A stretch of DNA of 51,130 bases. It comes from Rhodocyclaceae bacterium UBA2250 (GTDB lineage: Bacteria; Pseudomonadota; Gammaproteobacteria; Burkholderiales; Rhodocyclaceae). Positions 43,914 to 51,130 of this stretch are shown in pieces. Within the stretch, counting starts at the first letter, position 1; every line of letters begins with the position of its first letter. The stretch is from contig DDXW01000044.1 of NCBI GenBank assembly GCA_002347285.1, forward strand, positions 1 through 51,130, read 5' to 3'. The position numbers and the translations under genes are program-made. The notes beneath the pieces are model-generated. The model was not told the DNA's origin, ran no database searches, and saw only the letters and a list, made by a program, of their open reading frames with translations.

Positions 43914-44425
43914 GTGGATTCCTTCAGGAGGCGTGCGGCGATCAGGCCGTTCACGATACCGAAAACCAGCGCCGACAGGCCGAAGACCGGCGCGAGATAG
44001 AACACGCCGTCGTGCGGCACCAGCCACAGTCGCGCCAGCAACAACTGCCCGGCGATATGCGCGAAGGCCGCCAGCACGCTCGCCGTCACCGGCCCGAACC
44101 AGCGCCGCGGCAGCCTCGCCACGCCGGCCAGCGCCGCGAGGCTCGCCAGCGCGCCGGCGAGCGCGAGGAAGAAGCCGGGCGCGAGGAACTGGCCGAGCAG
44201 CAGGCTGCCGGCGAAGACGCGCAGCAGGGCCACCCAGGCGGCGTCGCGCCAGCCGTGGCGCCACAGCACGATCAGCACGACGATATTGGCCAAACCCGGT
44301 TTCACGCCGGGCAATGGTGAAGGCAGCGCCGCCTCGGCGACGCCGAGCGCGATCGCCGCCGCCGCGTAGCGCGCGATGCGGCGGTCGGCCGGGGTAACCC
44401 GGAGTTCAATAGTTGAGGCTGTCAT
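43910..44425 (-). CDS. Gx transporter family membrane protein
   Basis: A 171-residue membrane protein with about five hydrophobic segments, of the Gx / heptaprenyl diphosphate synthase component I family (related to ECF transporter S-components). The diagnostic stretch is EAALPSPLPGVKPGLANIVVL. It overlaps the NusG-domain-II gene by 20 bases upstream and ubiX by four bases downstream. The pair Gx plus NusG-II is often found near quinone or flavin genes; its transported molecule is unknown, with an isoprenoid or flavin precursor a reasonable guess. Confidence 0.87.
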   Translation of the reverse strand: MTASTIELRVTPADRRIARYAAAAIALGVAEAALPSPLPGVKPGLANIVVLIVLWRHGWRDAAWVALLRVFAGSLLLGQFLAPGFFLALAGALASLAALAGVARLPRRWFGPVTASVLAAFAHIAGQLLLARLWLVPHDGVFYLAPVFGLSALVFGIVNGLIAARLLKEST

Positions 44426-44783
44426 GGCTTGGGTCGCGCCCGGAAAGCGAAAGACTGACGTGGTTGGGGGCGCAGATCGCGATCGCGTTGGGACGGGTCA
44501 GCCAGCCCTGCTGGACGCAGTACTGCCGCGGCCCCGGATCGGCGAGCACGCGCGCGCGGCCGGGCGCGATCTCGATCACGGTCTCGCCGAGCGGCCCCTG
44601 CACGGCGAAGCGGCGCGGCGCGGCGAGCGGAAATTCGGCCACGATGCGGCCGTCGAGCCGGATCACCGCGCGCTCGGCCCGGCCGCCGGCCCACAGCAGC
44701 GGAAAGGAGACGGCGACCGCCGCCGCGCCGAGCAGCATGGTGGCCCAGTCGCCGGGGCGCAGCAGGCGCAGCCAGTCCGTCAC
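44406..44783 (-). CDS. NusG domain II-containing membrane-anchored protein
   Basis: A 125-residue protein with one N-terminal membrane segment (about 14-33) and a periplasmic NusG-II beta domain, with GPLGETVIEIAPGRARVLADPG and QGWLTRPNAIAICAPNHV as typical strands. It starts with GTG 44783 in the rapZ stop (GTGA) and overlaps the Gx gene. The family usually travels with Gx transporters and is thought to work with them, but nothing more is known. Confidence 0.88.
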   Translation of the reverse strand: MTDWLRLLRPGDWATMLLGAAAVAVSFPLLWAGGRAERAVIRLDGRIVAEFPLAAPRRFAVQGPLGETVIEIAPGRARVLADPGPRQYCVQQGWLTRPNAIAICAPNHVSLSLSGRDPSHDSLNY

Positions 44784-45625
44784 GCCGCGAGCGCGCGATG
44801 CCGCACCAGCACGCGCGCCTTGTCCTTGAAGCTGGCCGCCAGGTTCTCGGCGAACCAGACCGAGCGGTGCTGGCCGCCGGTGCAGCCGAGCGCGACGGTA
44901 AGGTAGGAACGGTTGTCGCGCACGTAGGCCGGCAGCCAGTCGGCCAGATAGCGGCGGATGTCGTCGAGCATCCGACGCACTTCCGGTTGCGCATCGAGGA
45001 AGGCGATCACCGCCGCGTCGCGTCCGGTCAGCGGCCGCAGCTCGGGGTCGTAGAACGGATTCGGCAGGCAGCGCACGTCGAAGACGAGGTCGGCGTCGAG
45101 CGGCAGGCCATGCTTGAAGCCGAAGGACTCGAACAGCAGCGTCAGGCCCTCTGCTTCGCCGTCCGCAGCGATGAAGTCCTTGATCATCGCGCGCAGCGCG
45201 TTGGGCTTGAGATTGCTGGTGTCGATGCGGTGGCCGAGGTTGAGCAGGGTGTCCAGCGCCTCGCGCTCGCGGGCGATCGCCTCGGCGAGCGTGCTGTCGC
45301 CGTCGGCCATCGGGTGGCGGCGGCGCGTTTCCGAGAAGCGCTGGATCAGCACCTCGTCGCGCGCGTCGAGAAAGATGAAGCGCACCGCGACGCCGGCGGA
45401 CTGGAGCTGCTGCAGCTGCTGCGGCAGGGCCGCGATCGAGGCGCCGCCGCGCATGTCGGCCGCCACGGCGATACGCGCATGCCCGGCGCCGCGCAGGTGG
45501 GCGAGCAGTTCGCCGAGCAGCGGCGCCGGCAGGTTGTCGACGCAGTAGTAGCCGGCGTCCTCCAGCACGTTGAGCGCGATGGATTTGCCCGAACCGGAAA
45601 GACCGCTGATGAGCGCAAGCTGCAT
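44780..45625 (-). CDS. rapZ: RNase adapter protein RapZ
   Basis: A 281-residue nucleotide-binding adapter that, in enterobacteria, guides RNase E to the GlmZ small RNA to control amino-sugar supply for cell wall and LPS. Walker A is GLSGSGKS at residues 8-15 and the C-terminal signature is ALGCTGGQHRSVWFAE. It is divergent from ubiC (72 bases between) and heads the five-gene overlapping operon. Outside enterobacteria the RNA partner is unknown. Confidence 0.96.
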   Translation of the reverse strand: MQLALISGLSGSGKSIALNVLEDAGYYCVDNLPAPLLGELLAHLRGAGHARIAVAADMRGGASIAALPQQLQQLQSAGVAVRFIFLDARDEVLIQRFSETRRRHPMADGDSTLAEAIAREREALDTLLNLGHRIDTSNLKPNALRAMIKDFIAADGEAEGLTLLFESFGFKHGLPLDADLVFDVRCLPNPFYDPELRPLTGRDAAVIAFLDAQPEVRRMLDDIRRYLADWLPAYVRDNRSYLTVALGCTGGQHRSVWFAENLAASFKDKARVLVRHRALAA

Positions 45626-45697
45626 GGCGAGACGGGATGAGTGCGACGCGCGCTATGGTAGCATCGGCGCCCCTGCCTAACGCCGCGCCGCGCCACG

Positions 45698-46237
45698 ATG
45701 CACCGCCAGGACTTCCGCTGGAAACCGCACCCCGCCCTGGCCGGCGCGCCCGCTTACCTGCACCCCTGGCTGGCCGATCCCGGCTCGCTCACCGCGCGCA
45801 TCGTCGCGCGCTGCGAACTCTTCCGCGTGCGCGTGCTCGGCGAGACGCTCACCCTGCCCTTCGCCGACGAGCGCGGCCAGATCGTCCTGCCGGCCGGCCG
45901 GCTGGCCTGGACGCGCGAGGTGCTGCTGCTCGCCGACGGCGTGCCGGTGGTGTTCGCCCACAGCGTGCTCGCGCCGCGCGACCTCACCGGCGCCTGGCAC
46001 ATGGCGCGCGCCATCGGCAGCAAGCCGCTCGGCGCCGCGCTGTTCGCCGACCCGCACATCACGCGCGAGCCGCTGCATACCGCGCGCATCACGCCGCGGC
46101 ACCCGCTGCACCGTCATGCCAGCGCCGCCCTCGCCGCGCCGCTGCCGACGCTCTGGGCGCGCCGTTCGCGCTTCTGCCGCCTCGGCCGCCCGCTGCTCGT
46201 CACCGAAGTCTTCCTGCCCGGCATCGAGAAACTCTGA
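45698..46237 (+). CDS. ubiC: Chorismate lyase UbiC
   Basis: A 179-residue enzyme that makes 4-hydroxybenzoate and pyruvate from chorismate, the first ubiquinone step. Family marks are the N-terminal WLADPGSLTARI, REVLLLADGVPVVFAHSV and the C-terminal RRSRFCRLGRPLLVTEVFLP. Its divergent neighbour operon includes ubiX, so two ubiquinone genes meet here. Copy D of the 24-bp repeat starts in its stop codon. Confidence 0.93.
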   Translation: MHRQDFRWKPHPALAGAPAYLHPWLADPGSLTARIVARCELFRVRVLGETLTLPFADERGQIVLPAGRLAWTREVLLLADGVPVVFAHSVLAPRDLTGAWHMARAIGSKPLGAALFADPHITREPLHTARITPRHPLHRHASAALAAPLPTLWARRSRFCRLGRPLLVTEVFLPGIEKL

Positions 46238-46260
46238 AACTCGGCGCTGGCGGGGCGGCG
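46237..46260 (+). repeat. 24-bp backbone repeat, copy D (ubiC stop)
   Basis: Reads AAACTCGGCGCT then GGCGGGGCGGCG, the commonest form. It begins at the last base of the ubiC stop codon and lies upstream of the HigBA-like module, in non-coding DNA. Confidence 0.73.
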
Positions 46261-46292
46261 AAGTTCGTGCCGAGGATGTCTGGTTTTTTGTT

Positions 46293-46309
46293 GCTACCAT
46301 ATTGGTAGC
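46293..46309. promoter_or_regulatory. Inverted repeat, probable higBA operator
   Basis: GCTACCA (46293-46299) pairs perfectly with TGGTAGC (46303-46309) across TAT, sixteen bases before the toxin start and just after a T-rich stretch. This is where HigA-type antitoxins bind to repress their own promoter. Confidence 0.6.
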
Positions 46310-46324
46310 GTGCTAGTGTACGCC

Positions 46325-46618
46325 ATGCGAGTCATTGCGCTATCCGCTCTGCGGGCATTCTGGGAGCGACACCACGACGCCGAAACCCCGTTGCGGGCTT
46401 GGTATGCCTTGGCAAGCCGCGCTGTCTGGAAGAGTCCGGCGGACATCAAGGACGCATACCGCAATGCCAGCTTCACGGCAAACAACCGCGTGGTGTTCAA
46501 CATCAAGGGCAATGATTACCGCTTGGTGGTGGCGATGCGCTACGACCGCGGGCTGATGTTCGTCCGCTTCGTCGGCACGCATCGCCAATACGACAGGATC
46601 GACGTGGAAACGGTTTGA
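46325..46618 (+). CDS. higB: HigB-type mRNA interferase toxin
   Basis: A 97-residue toxin of the HigB/RelE superfamily. Motifs are MRVIALSALRAFWERH at the start, SFTANNRVVFNIKGNDYRLVV in the middle and FVRFVGTHRQYDRID near the end, where basic and aromatic residues serve RNA cleavage. ATG 46325 is used; an upstream GTG at 46310 is possible but would start inside the operator. Its antitoxin gene follows after 11 bases. Lower GC than neighbours suggests acquisition. Confidence 0.9.
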   Translation: MRVIALSALRAFWERHHDAETPLRAWYALASRAVWKSPADIKDAYRNASFTANNRVVFNIKGNDYRLVVAMRYDRGLMFVRFVGTHRQYDRIDVETV

Positions 46619-46629
46619 AGGAGACGGAC

Positions 46630-47022
46630 ATGGAACTGAAGCCGATTCGCACCCGGAAGGATTACCAGTCCGCGCTGGCGGAAGCCGAGCGCCTGTGGGA
46701 TGCACCCGCCAAGTCGGCGGAAGCCGACCGGCTCGACGTGCTGACCCTGCTGATCGAGCAATACGAGCGGCAACACACCCCGATCACCGACCCCGATCCC
46801 ATCGACTTCCTCTGCCACGTCATGGAATCGCGCGAACTCACGCGCAAGGATCTGGAACCCTACATCGGCCCGCGCGGCCGGGTATCGGACATCCTGAACC
46901 GTATCCGCCCCCTGACGCTGGAAATGATCCGCCGTCTCGCGGAAGGACTGAAACTGCCGGCGGAAGTCCTGATCCGCCCTTACCCGCTGCGGAGGGAAGT
47001 CGAAGAGTTGGAAGCAGCGTAG
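46630..47022 (+). CDS. higA: HigA-type antitoxin
   Basis: A 130-residue antitoxin with a degenerate XRE helix-turn-helix: ESRELTRKDLEPYIGPRGRVSDILN is the HTH, preceded by a helical N terminus (IRTRKDYQSALAEAERLWD) that is standard for HigA of this subgroup. AAGGAG lies six bases before the ATG. It neutralises the preceding toxin and should repress at 46293-46309. A small hairpin at 47026-47042 follows. Confidence 0.88.
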   Translation: MELKPIRTRKDYQSALAEAERLWDAPAKSAEADRLDVLTLLIEQYERQHTPITDPDPIDFLCHVMESRELTRKDLEPYIGPRGRVSDILNRIRPLTLEMIRRLAEGLKLPAEVLIRPYPLRREVEELEAA

Positions 47023-47025
47023 CCA

Positions 47026-47042
47026 AACAAGCTCTGCTTGTT
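47026..47042 (+). terminator. Hairpin after higA
   Basis: AACAAGC (47026-47032) pairs with GCTTGTT (47036-47042) over a three-base loop, four bases after the higA stop. Only two T's complete the stem and no T-run follows, so it is a weak terminator candidate. Confidence 0.45.
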
Positions 47043-47098
47043 CGTCACCCGCCACGCTTTGGCGTAGGCTGTCCGCTTCGCGTTGCGCGGCAGGCGCC

Positions 47099-47566
47099 AT
47101 GGCCTCTCTCGACAAAATCCGCACGCACGGCTTCCGCCACTGGTACGAGCGGCAACTGCTCGAATGCCATGCCTGGCTGGTGAGCTGCTTTCTCGGCATC
47201 ATCTGCGCCGCGTGCGGGGTCGAGGTTTCCGGCCATGCCGGCCCGGGCGCGCGCCTGTTCGGGCTGGCGCTGACGGTCGCCGGCATCGTCATGGCCTATT
47301 ACTCCTGGCGGCGCTACCGCGCGATGCTGGAGATCGCCGAGCGCCTCGGCGAGCGTGCGGTCTGCCCGGCCTGCCAGGCCTACGCGAAGTTCGCGATCAC
47401 CGCGTCCGGTCCGACGCCGCTGCGGCCACGACTGGGTGCTGTGACGGATACGCGCAAAACTCGGTGCCGGCGGGGCGGCTGCTGCGCATGGCATTTTTCC
47501 AGTAGAGTTGCCGCATCGGCGGGTGCGCCCGCGGAATTCGTCGTTCAGGGAGAAGGGGAACCATGA
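47099..47566 (+). CDS. Two-helix membrane protein with Cys pair, probably frameshifted
   Basis: An open frame of 155 codons. The first 95 residues make sense: an amphipathic start, two membrane segments (about 25-45 and 53-70), then VCPACQAYAKFAI, a zinc-ribbon half. After about residue 103 the sequence turns into Arg/Cys-rich text unlike a protein, and the frame runs into the start of the hemerythrin gene. In the next frame over, RRRCGHDWVL followed by a stop ends at 47444, which looks like the expected second half of the ribbon. A single-base indel near 47390-47415 is the simplest explanation. The protein family is not known to me. Confidence 0.55.
   Translation: MASLDKIRTHGFRHWYERQLLECHAWLVSCFLGIICAACGVEVSGHAGPGARLFGLALTVAGIVMAYYSWRRYRAMLEIAERLGERAVCPACQAYAKFAITASGPTPLRPRLGAVTDTRKTRCRRGGCCAWHFSSRVAASAGAPAEFVVQGEGEP
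47457..47480 (+). repeat. 24-bp backbone repeat, copy E
   Basis: Reads AAACTCGGTGCC then GGCGGGGCGGCT, three changes from the commonest form. It lies 12 bases after the alternative stop at 47444, in probably non-coding DNA before the hemerythrin gene. Confidence 0.65.
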
Positions 47567-47964
47567 AGGATATCGTTTGGAGCGACGTGCTCAGCGTCGG
47601 CGTCGAGGAGATCGACGAGGACCACCGCAAGCTGGTGAGCATCTTCAATACACTCAATCATGCCGTCCAGGATCGGGAGCCACCGGAGTACCTGGCGGCG
47701 ATCCTGGAGGAACTGATCAACTGCACCGTCTGGCACTTCAGCCACGAGGAACGGCTGATGCTGAAGCATCGCTATCCGAGCATGGAGGAGCACAAGGCGG
47801 AACACCGGGAGCTGATCCAGGCGGCGAAGGAGTTGCAGCAGAAGATCCTGCAGTCGGTCAAGACGATCTCCGACGAGCACATCGAGTTTCTCGAGCGCTG
47901 GCTGACCGAGCACATCTTCTCGGCCGACCTGCGCCTGGGTTCCTATCTGTACCAGGCGATGTAG
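47563..47964 (+). CDS. Bacteriohemerythrin
   Basis: A 133-residue single-domain hemerythrin that binds O2 at a di-iron site. All seven ligands are present: His21, His58, Glu62, His77, His81, His117 and Asp122. A strong AGGGAGAAGGGGAA ribosome-binding region precedes the ATG. It may sense or store oxygen, or deliver it to oxidases in a microaerophilic cell. It converges with the MBL gene. Confidence 0.95.
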   Translation: MKDIVWSDVLSVGVEEIDEDHRKLVSIFNTLNHAVQDREPPEYLAAILEELINCTVWHFSHEERLMLKHRYPSMEEHKAEHRELIQAAKELQQKILQSVKTISDEHIEFLERWLTEHIFSADLRLGSYLYQAM

Positions 47965-47973
47965 CCGCGCCCG

Positions 47974-48906
47974 TCAGGCCGCCATCGTCGGCAGCAACCG
48001 GCCGTCGACCTCCTCGAGCGCGCCGGCCTTGGTGAGTTCGGCCAGCAGCCAGGCGGCGAGCGCCGGGACGTCCATGCCGAGCCGGTGCGCGCCGATGTCG
48101 CGGAAGAAGGGCACGGCGGCGAGATGGCTTTCGAGCCGCGCGCGCGGCAGCCCCTGCAGGTCGAGCAGGTTGAAGATGAAGCAGGCCTTGATCGCGTTCT
48201 TCGCCACGCGCGCCGGATCGGCCTCGAAGGCGGCGAGCCGCCGGTAGGCGCGCTCGAGCGCCGCGTCGACGTCGGCGAAGGGCCGGCCGTGGCCGGGGAT
48301 CACGGCGTCGGCCGGCAGCCGTGAAAGCATGTCGAGCGTCGCGCGCGTGGCCGACAGCGCACCGGGCTCGCCGAGCAGCTCGCCGAAGACGATGCCGAAG
48401 CCGTCCTCCCAGAGCGCGTCGCCGGAAACGAGCAGCCGCGCGGCGGGGCAGTGGAAGACCAGCGCGTCCATGTCGTGGCCGGGCGCGGCGTGCGCCTGCC
48501 AGTCCAGCCCGCCCATGACGAGGCGGTCGCCGGCATGCACCACGCCGTCGTGGCGGAAGCGCTCACCGCGCTGCGCGGCGGGAGCGAGCAGCAGCGCGTC
48601 CTCGTCCCAGTCGTGGATGTGCCGTTCGATGCCGGCGGGGATCAGGATGCGGCAGCCGAAGGCGCGCTGCAGGGCCGCGTTGCCGCCGATGTGGTCGGAG
48701 TGGGAGTGGGTGTTGATGAGTCTCGCCAGCCGCCGCCCCGCCAGCGCCGAGTTCACGAGTTCGACGGTGCCGGCCGCATGGCCGACGTAGCCGCTGTCGA
48801 TCAGCGTGGCTGCGTCGTCGCCGTCGAACAGCAGGATGTTGTTGGACGACAGCCAGCCGCGCTCGATGACGCGGATGCGCTCAGGCAGTTTCGGCGGCCT
48901 GGCCAT
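47974..48906 (-). CDS. MBL-fold metallohydrolase (glyoxalase II-like)
   Basis: A 310-residue metallo-beta-lactamase-fold hydrolase. The metal site reads INTHSDHIGG; the remaining ligands are in AAPGHDMDALVFH and VIPGHGRPF. A C-terminal helical extension (about 215-310) resembles the LACTB2/ BLACT winged-helix type. Substrate is unknown. Its start overlaps the DUF1289 gene by 26 bases, and it precedes the two acyl-CoA degradation genes, so a thioester or lactone substrate is possible. Copy H of the 24-bp repeat lies inside. Confidence 0.87.
   Translation of the reverse strand: MARPPKLPERIRVIERGWLSSNNILLFDGDDAATLIDSGYVGHAAGTVELVNSALAGRRLARLINTHSHSDHIGGNAALQRAFGCRILIPAGIERHIHDWDEDALLLAPAAQRGERFRHDGVVHAGDRLVMGGLDWQAHAAPGHDMDALVFHCPAARLLVSGDALWEDGFGIVFGELLGEPGALSATRATLDMLSRLPADAVIPGHGRPFADVDAALERAYRRLAAFEADPARVAKNAIKACFIFNLLDLQGLPRARLESHLAAVPFFRDIGAHRLGMDVPALAAWLLAELTKAGALEEVDGRLLPTMAA
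48731..48754 (-). repeat. 24-bp backbone repeat, copy H (in MBL gene)
   Basis: On the minus strand it reads GAACTCGGCGCT then GGCGGGGCGGCG, one base (first) from the commonest form. It lies in the MBL gene in a different reading frame from the other coding copies, encoding NSALAGRR. Confidence 0.7.
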
Positions 48907-49066
48907 CGGACTCGGGCAAACTCGGCGCCGGCGGGGCGGCGGCCGGCTTGGGCGCGGCGGGTACCGGCGACCCCCAGGGCCGGCCGCAGCCGATGCAATA
49001 GGCTTCGTCCGCGTCGGGCAGGCAGATGCCGGCGCAGGGATACAGGTCCTCGATCGCCTCCGTCAT
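48881..49066 (-). CDS. DUF1289 small Cys-rich protein
   Basis: A 61-residue protein with the DUF1289 cysteine pattern: Cys11, Cys15, Cys24 and Cys27 in PCAGICLPDADEAYCIGCGR, a likely iron-sulfur or zinc site. The helical EI..W part that normally follows is replaced by a Pro/Ala-rich tail (PKPAAAPPAPSL), which coincides with copy F of the 24-bp repeat. Role unknown. It sits 9 bases after the HMG-CoA lyase gene and overlaps the MBL gene. Confidence 0.82.
   Translation of the reverse strand: MTEAIEDLYPCAGICLPDADEAYCIGCGRPWGSPVPAAPKPAAAPPAPSLPESDGQAAETA
48918..48941 (+). repeat. 24-bp backbone repeat, copy F (in DUF1289 gene)
   Basis: Reads AAACTCGGCGCC then GGCGGGGCGGCG, one change from the commonest form. 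On the minus strand it encodes AAPPAPSL, the atypical tail of the DUF1289 protein. Confidence 0.73.
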
Positions 49067-49075
49067 GCCGCGTAC

Positions 49076-49993
49076 TCAGTCGCCACGCCTGGCCAGCAGC
49101 GCCTGCGCGACTTTCGAAGTCGGCGCACGGCCGAGTTGGCCGGAGATCCACGCCGCGGTGTCGACGAGCGCGTCGAGGTTCACGCCGCAGTCGATGCCGA
49201 GCCCCTGCAGCAGCCAGACGACGTCCTCGGTGGCGACGTTGCCCGAGGCGCCCTGGGCATAGGGGCAGCCGCCGAGGCCGCCGACCGAGGCGTCGAAGAC
49301 GTTCACGCCCATCTGCAGCGAGGCGTAGATGTTGGCGATCGCCATGCCCCAGGTGTCATGGTAGTGGCCGGCGAGCTTCTTGATCGGCACGCGGCGCGCC
49401 ACGGCCTCGATCATCGCCTTGGCCTTCTCGGGCGTGCCGAGGCCGACGGTGTCGCCGAGCGAGATTTCGTGGCAGCCCATCTCGAACAGCGCCCAGGCGA
49501 CGTCGGCCACCGCGGCGGGCGTCACCTCGCCCTGGTAGGGGCAGCCGAGCACGCAGGAGACGTAGCCGCGCACCCGAATACCATTTGCCTCGGCACCCTT
49601 CGCACGCGCCAGCACCGGCTTGAAGCGCTCGAGCGATTCCCGCACCGAGCAGTTGATGTTCTTCTGCGAGAAGGCCTCGGAGGCGGCGGCGAACACCGCG
49701 ATCTCGCTCGCGCCGGCGGCGAGCGCGGCCTCGAGCCCCTGCTCGTTCGGCACCAGCACGGGGTAGGAAACCCCGGTGCGTCTGTCGATGCCCTGCATGA
49801 CCTCGGCCGCATCGGCCATCTGCGGCACCCACTTCGGCGAGACGAAGGCGGCCGCCTCGATCGCCGTCAGGCCGCAGGCGGCGAGCCGGTCGATCAATTC
49901 GATTTTCGTGGCGGCCGGGACGGGCTGCATCTCGTTCTGCAGGCCGTCGCGCGGGCCGACCTCGACGAGGCGGACTTTCTTTGGCAGGGACAT
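49076..49993 (-). CDS. mvaB: Hydroxymethylglutaryl-CoA lyase
   Basis: A 305-residue TIM-barrel lyase that splits HMG-CoA to acetyl-CoA and acetoacetate, the last step of leucine breakdown. The metal/substrate motif is VEVGPRDGLQNE, the catalytic Cys is in GGLGGCPYAQGASGN, and GHYHDTWGMA supplies metal-binding His. It lies six bases after the carboxylase subunit gene, consistent with a liu-type operon. Confidence 0.94.
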   Translation of the reverse strand: MSLPKKVRLVEVGPRDGLQNEMQPVPAATKIELIDRLAACGLTAIEAAAFVSPKWVPQMADAAEVMQGIDRRTGVSYPVLVPNEQGLEAALAAGASEIAVFAAASEAFSQKNINCSVRESLERFKPVLARAKGAEANGIRVRGYVSCVLGCPYQGEVTPAAVADVAWALFEMGCHEISLGDTVGLGTPEKAKAMIEAVARRVPIKKLAGHYHDTWGMAIANIYASLQMGVNVFDASVGGLGGCPYAQGASGNVATEDVVWLLQGLGIDCGVNLDALVDTAAWISGQLGRAPTSKVAQALLARRGD

Positions 49994-49999
49994 CGGCGA

Positions 50000-51130
50000 T
50001 CAGGGCGCGGGTTCGAACTCCGCCAATTCTGCCCCATCGGCGACCTGCTCGCCAACCTCATAGCGGAACGCCTTGACGACGCCGGCGGCGGGCGCCACCA
50101 GCGTGTGCTCCATCTTCATCGCCTCGAGCACGACCAGCGGAGCCCCCTTCTCGACCTTCGCTCCGCGCTCGGCCAATAGTGCGATCACCTTGCCCGGCAT
50201 CGGCGCGGTCAGCCCGCCTTCGGCGCCGCCGCCCTCGCCCGCGTGATAGAGCGGGTCGACGGCGGAAAAGACGAAGGTCATGCCGTCGAAGAAGAGGTGG
50301 CGCTTCTCGGCGACGGCGACCAGCGCGACCGTCAGGCGCCGGCCGTCGAGATCGGCGCGCAGCGTGCCGTCGGCGCCCAGCACGCCGTCGGCGGGCGACG
50401 CCTGGCCATCCACTGCGAGCGTGAAATCAGCGCCGCGATACGAGGCGGCGACGCGCTTTTCCACGCCGCCGGCGCGCAGCACGATGCTGCGCCGCGCCGC
50501 CCCGTTGACGCGCCAGCCGTCGCGCAAGTGCCACGGCGAATGCGGGTCGCTGCTCGCCGCGGCATGCGCCGCGCCGTAGTTGCGGTCGCGCAGCAGTTCG
50601 GCGAGCGCCGCGAGCAGCCACGCCTCGCGCGGCGGCGCAGCGCCATTGTCCGAATGGGCGGCGGGAAACAGGAAGTCGCGCTCGCGCTCGATCAGCCCGG
50701 TATCGAGGTCGGCGCGGGCGAACGACGGGCAGGCGACGAGCCGCGACAGAAAGCCGACGTTGCTGGTCACGCCGACGATGCGGTAGTCGGCCAGCGCCTG
50801 CAGCATGCGGGCCAGCGCGCGTTCGCGGCTCTCGTCCCAGACGATCAGCTTGGCGATCATCGGATCGTAGTGCGGCGTGATCTCGTCGCCCTGCTCGACG
50901 CCGGTGTCGACGCGCACGTTGAGCGTCTCGGCCGGCGGCGCGAGGTGGGTCAGCCGGCCGGTGGCGGGCAGGAAGCCTTTGTCGGCGTCCTCGGCGTAGA
51001 TGCGCGCCTCGAGCGCATGGCCGCGCAGCGCCAGCTGTTCCTGCGCCAGCGGCAGCGATTCGCCGGCGGCGATGCGCAACTGCCACTCGACGAGGTCGAG
51101 GCCGGTGATCATCTCGGTGACCGGATGCTC
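50000..51130 (-). CDS. liuD: Biotin-dependent acyl-CoA carboxylase alpha subunit, C-terminal part
   Basis: The gene runs off the right edge, so only about the last 376 residues are present. They include the end of the biotin carboxylase domain (EHPVTEMITGLDLVEWQLRIA, then ALEARIYAED), the BT linker domain, and the biotinyl domain with the attachment motif EAMKMEHTL. Next to HMG-CoA lyase it is most likely methylcrotonyl-CoA carboxylase (liuD), though propionyl- or geranyl-CoA carboxylase subunits look similar. It would act on 3-methylcrotonyl-CoA with a beta subunit encoded outside the window. Confidence 0.88.
   Translation of the reverse strand, partial: EHPVTEMITGLDLVEWQLRIAAGESLPLAQEQLALRGHALEARIYAEDADKGFLPATGRLTHLAPPAETLNVRVDTGVEQGDEITPHYDPMIAKLIVWDESRERALARMLQALADYRIVGVTSNVGFLSRLVACPSFARADLDTGLIERERDFLFPAAHSDNGAAPPREAWLLAALAELLRDRNYGAAHAAASSDPHSPWHLRDGWRVNGAARRSIVLRAGGVEKRVAASYRGADFTLAVDGQASPADGVLGADGTLRADLDGRRLTVALVAVAEKRHLFFDGMTFVFSAVDPLYHAGEGGGAEGGLTAPMPGKVIALLAERGAKVEKGAPLVVLEAMKMEHTLVAPAAGVVKAFRYEVGEQVADGAELAEFEPAP

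Noticed and set aside
44328..44351. Possible ninth copy of the 24-bp repeat
   Set aside because: Five mismatches including the AAACT end; within what GC-rich coding sequence could give by chance.

Overview
The window looks like chromosomal DNA of a high-GC betaproteobacterium, probably Rhodocyclales-like. That is inferred from the gene families (pcm-rhodanese-tolC beside waaA, a leucine/isovalerate degradation pair, UbiC/UbiX, LPS core genes with kinase and carbamoyltransferase functions), not from a database search. Positions 1 to about 12067 form an acquired block of visibly lower GC; the rest is a dense GC-rich backbone.

Region 1 (1-9781) has the gene order of the right part of the transmissible locus of stress tolerance (locus of heat resistance / TLPQC): two yfdX genes, hdeD, a two-part HPF-like/sigma-like protein, thioredoxin, a KefB-type exchanger, psiE, an M48 protease and a DegP-like protease, then a LysR regulator. 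The chaperone and ClpG/ClpK half would lie left of the window. Together the genes would deal with envelope, redox, pH and protein-folding damage.

Region 2 (9952-12068) is a 2.1-kb remnant of a second element. It is bounded by two 18-bp near-identical repeats matching the 3' end of a tRNA-Gly gene and holds a broken DUF6538-type integrase and a RelE-like/XRE toxin-antitoxin pair. The right repeat ends 12 bp before mutY, so the island stops exactly there.

Region 3 (12079-18999) is housekeeping: mutY, a periplasmic alpha-carbonic anhydrase with a long N-terminal extension, thiC, a ClC chloride/proton antiporter and galE. Region 4 (19042-35201) builds and decorates the LPS core: waaG, waaP, several further kinase-fold proteins (six kinase domains in all), msbA, methyltransferases, an acetyltransferase, glycosyltransferases, a carbamoyltransferase, then waaC and waaA. 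A lower-GC patch (about 27100-31140) holds the more variable decorating genes.

Region 5 (35182-42264, minus strand) is a TolC-family outer-membrane protein, rhodanese, Pcm, and an RND efflux pump with its adaptor and a TetR regulator that seems to lack its DNA-recognition helix. Region 6 (42398-46237) has a tightly overlapping operon rapZ - NusG-domain-II protein - Gx transporter - ubiX - Lon-N-domain protein, with ubiC divergent. Region 7 (46293-51130) has a HigBA-type module, a probably frameshifted membrane protein, a hemerythrin, an MBL hydrolase, a DUF1289 protein, HMG-CoA lyase and the C-terminal part of a biotin-dependent acyl-CoA carboxylase.

A 24-bp GC-rich repeat occurs eight times on both strands of the backbone, mostly inside unrelated genes, and was not found in the acquired block. 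It is the most unexplained signal in the window.
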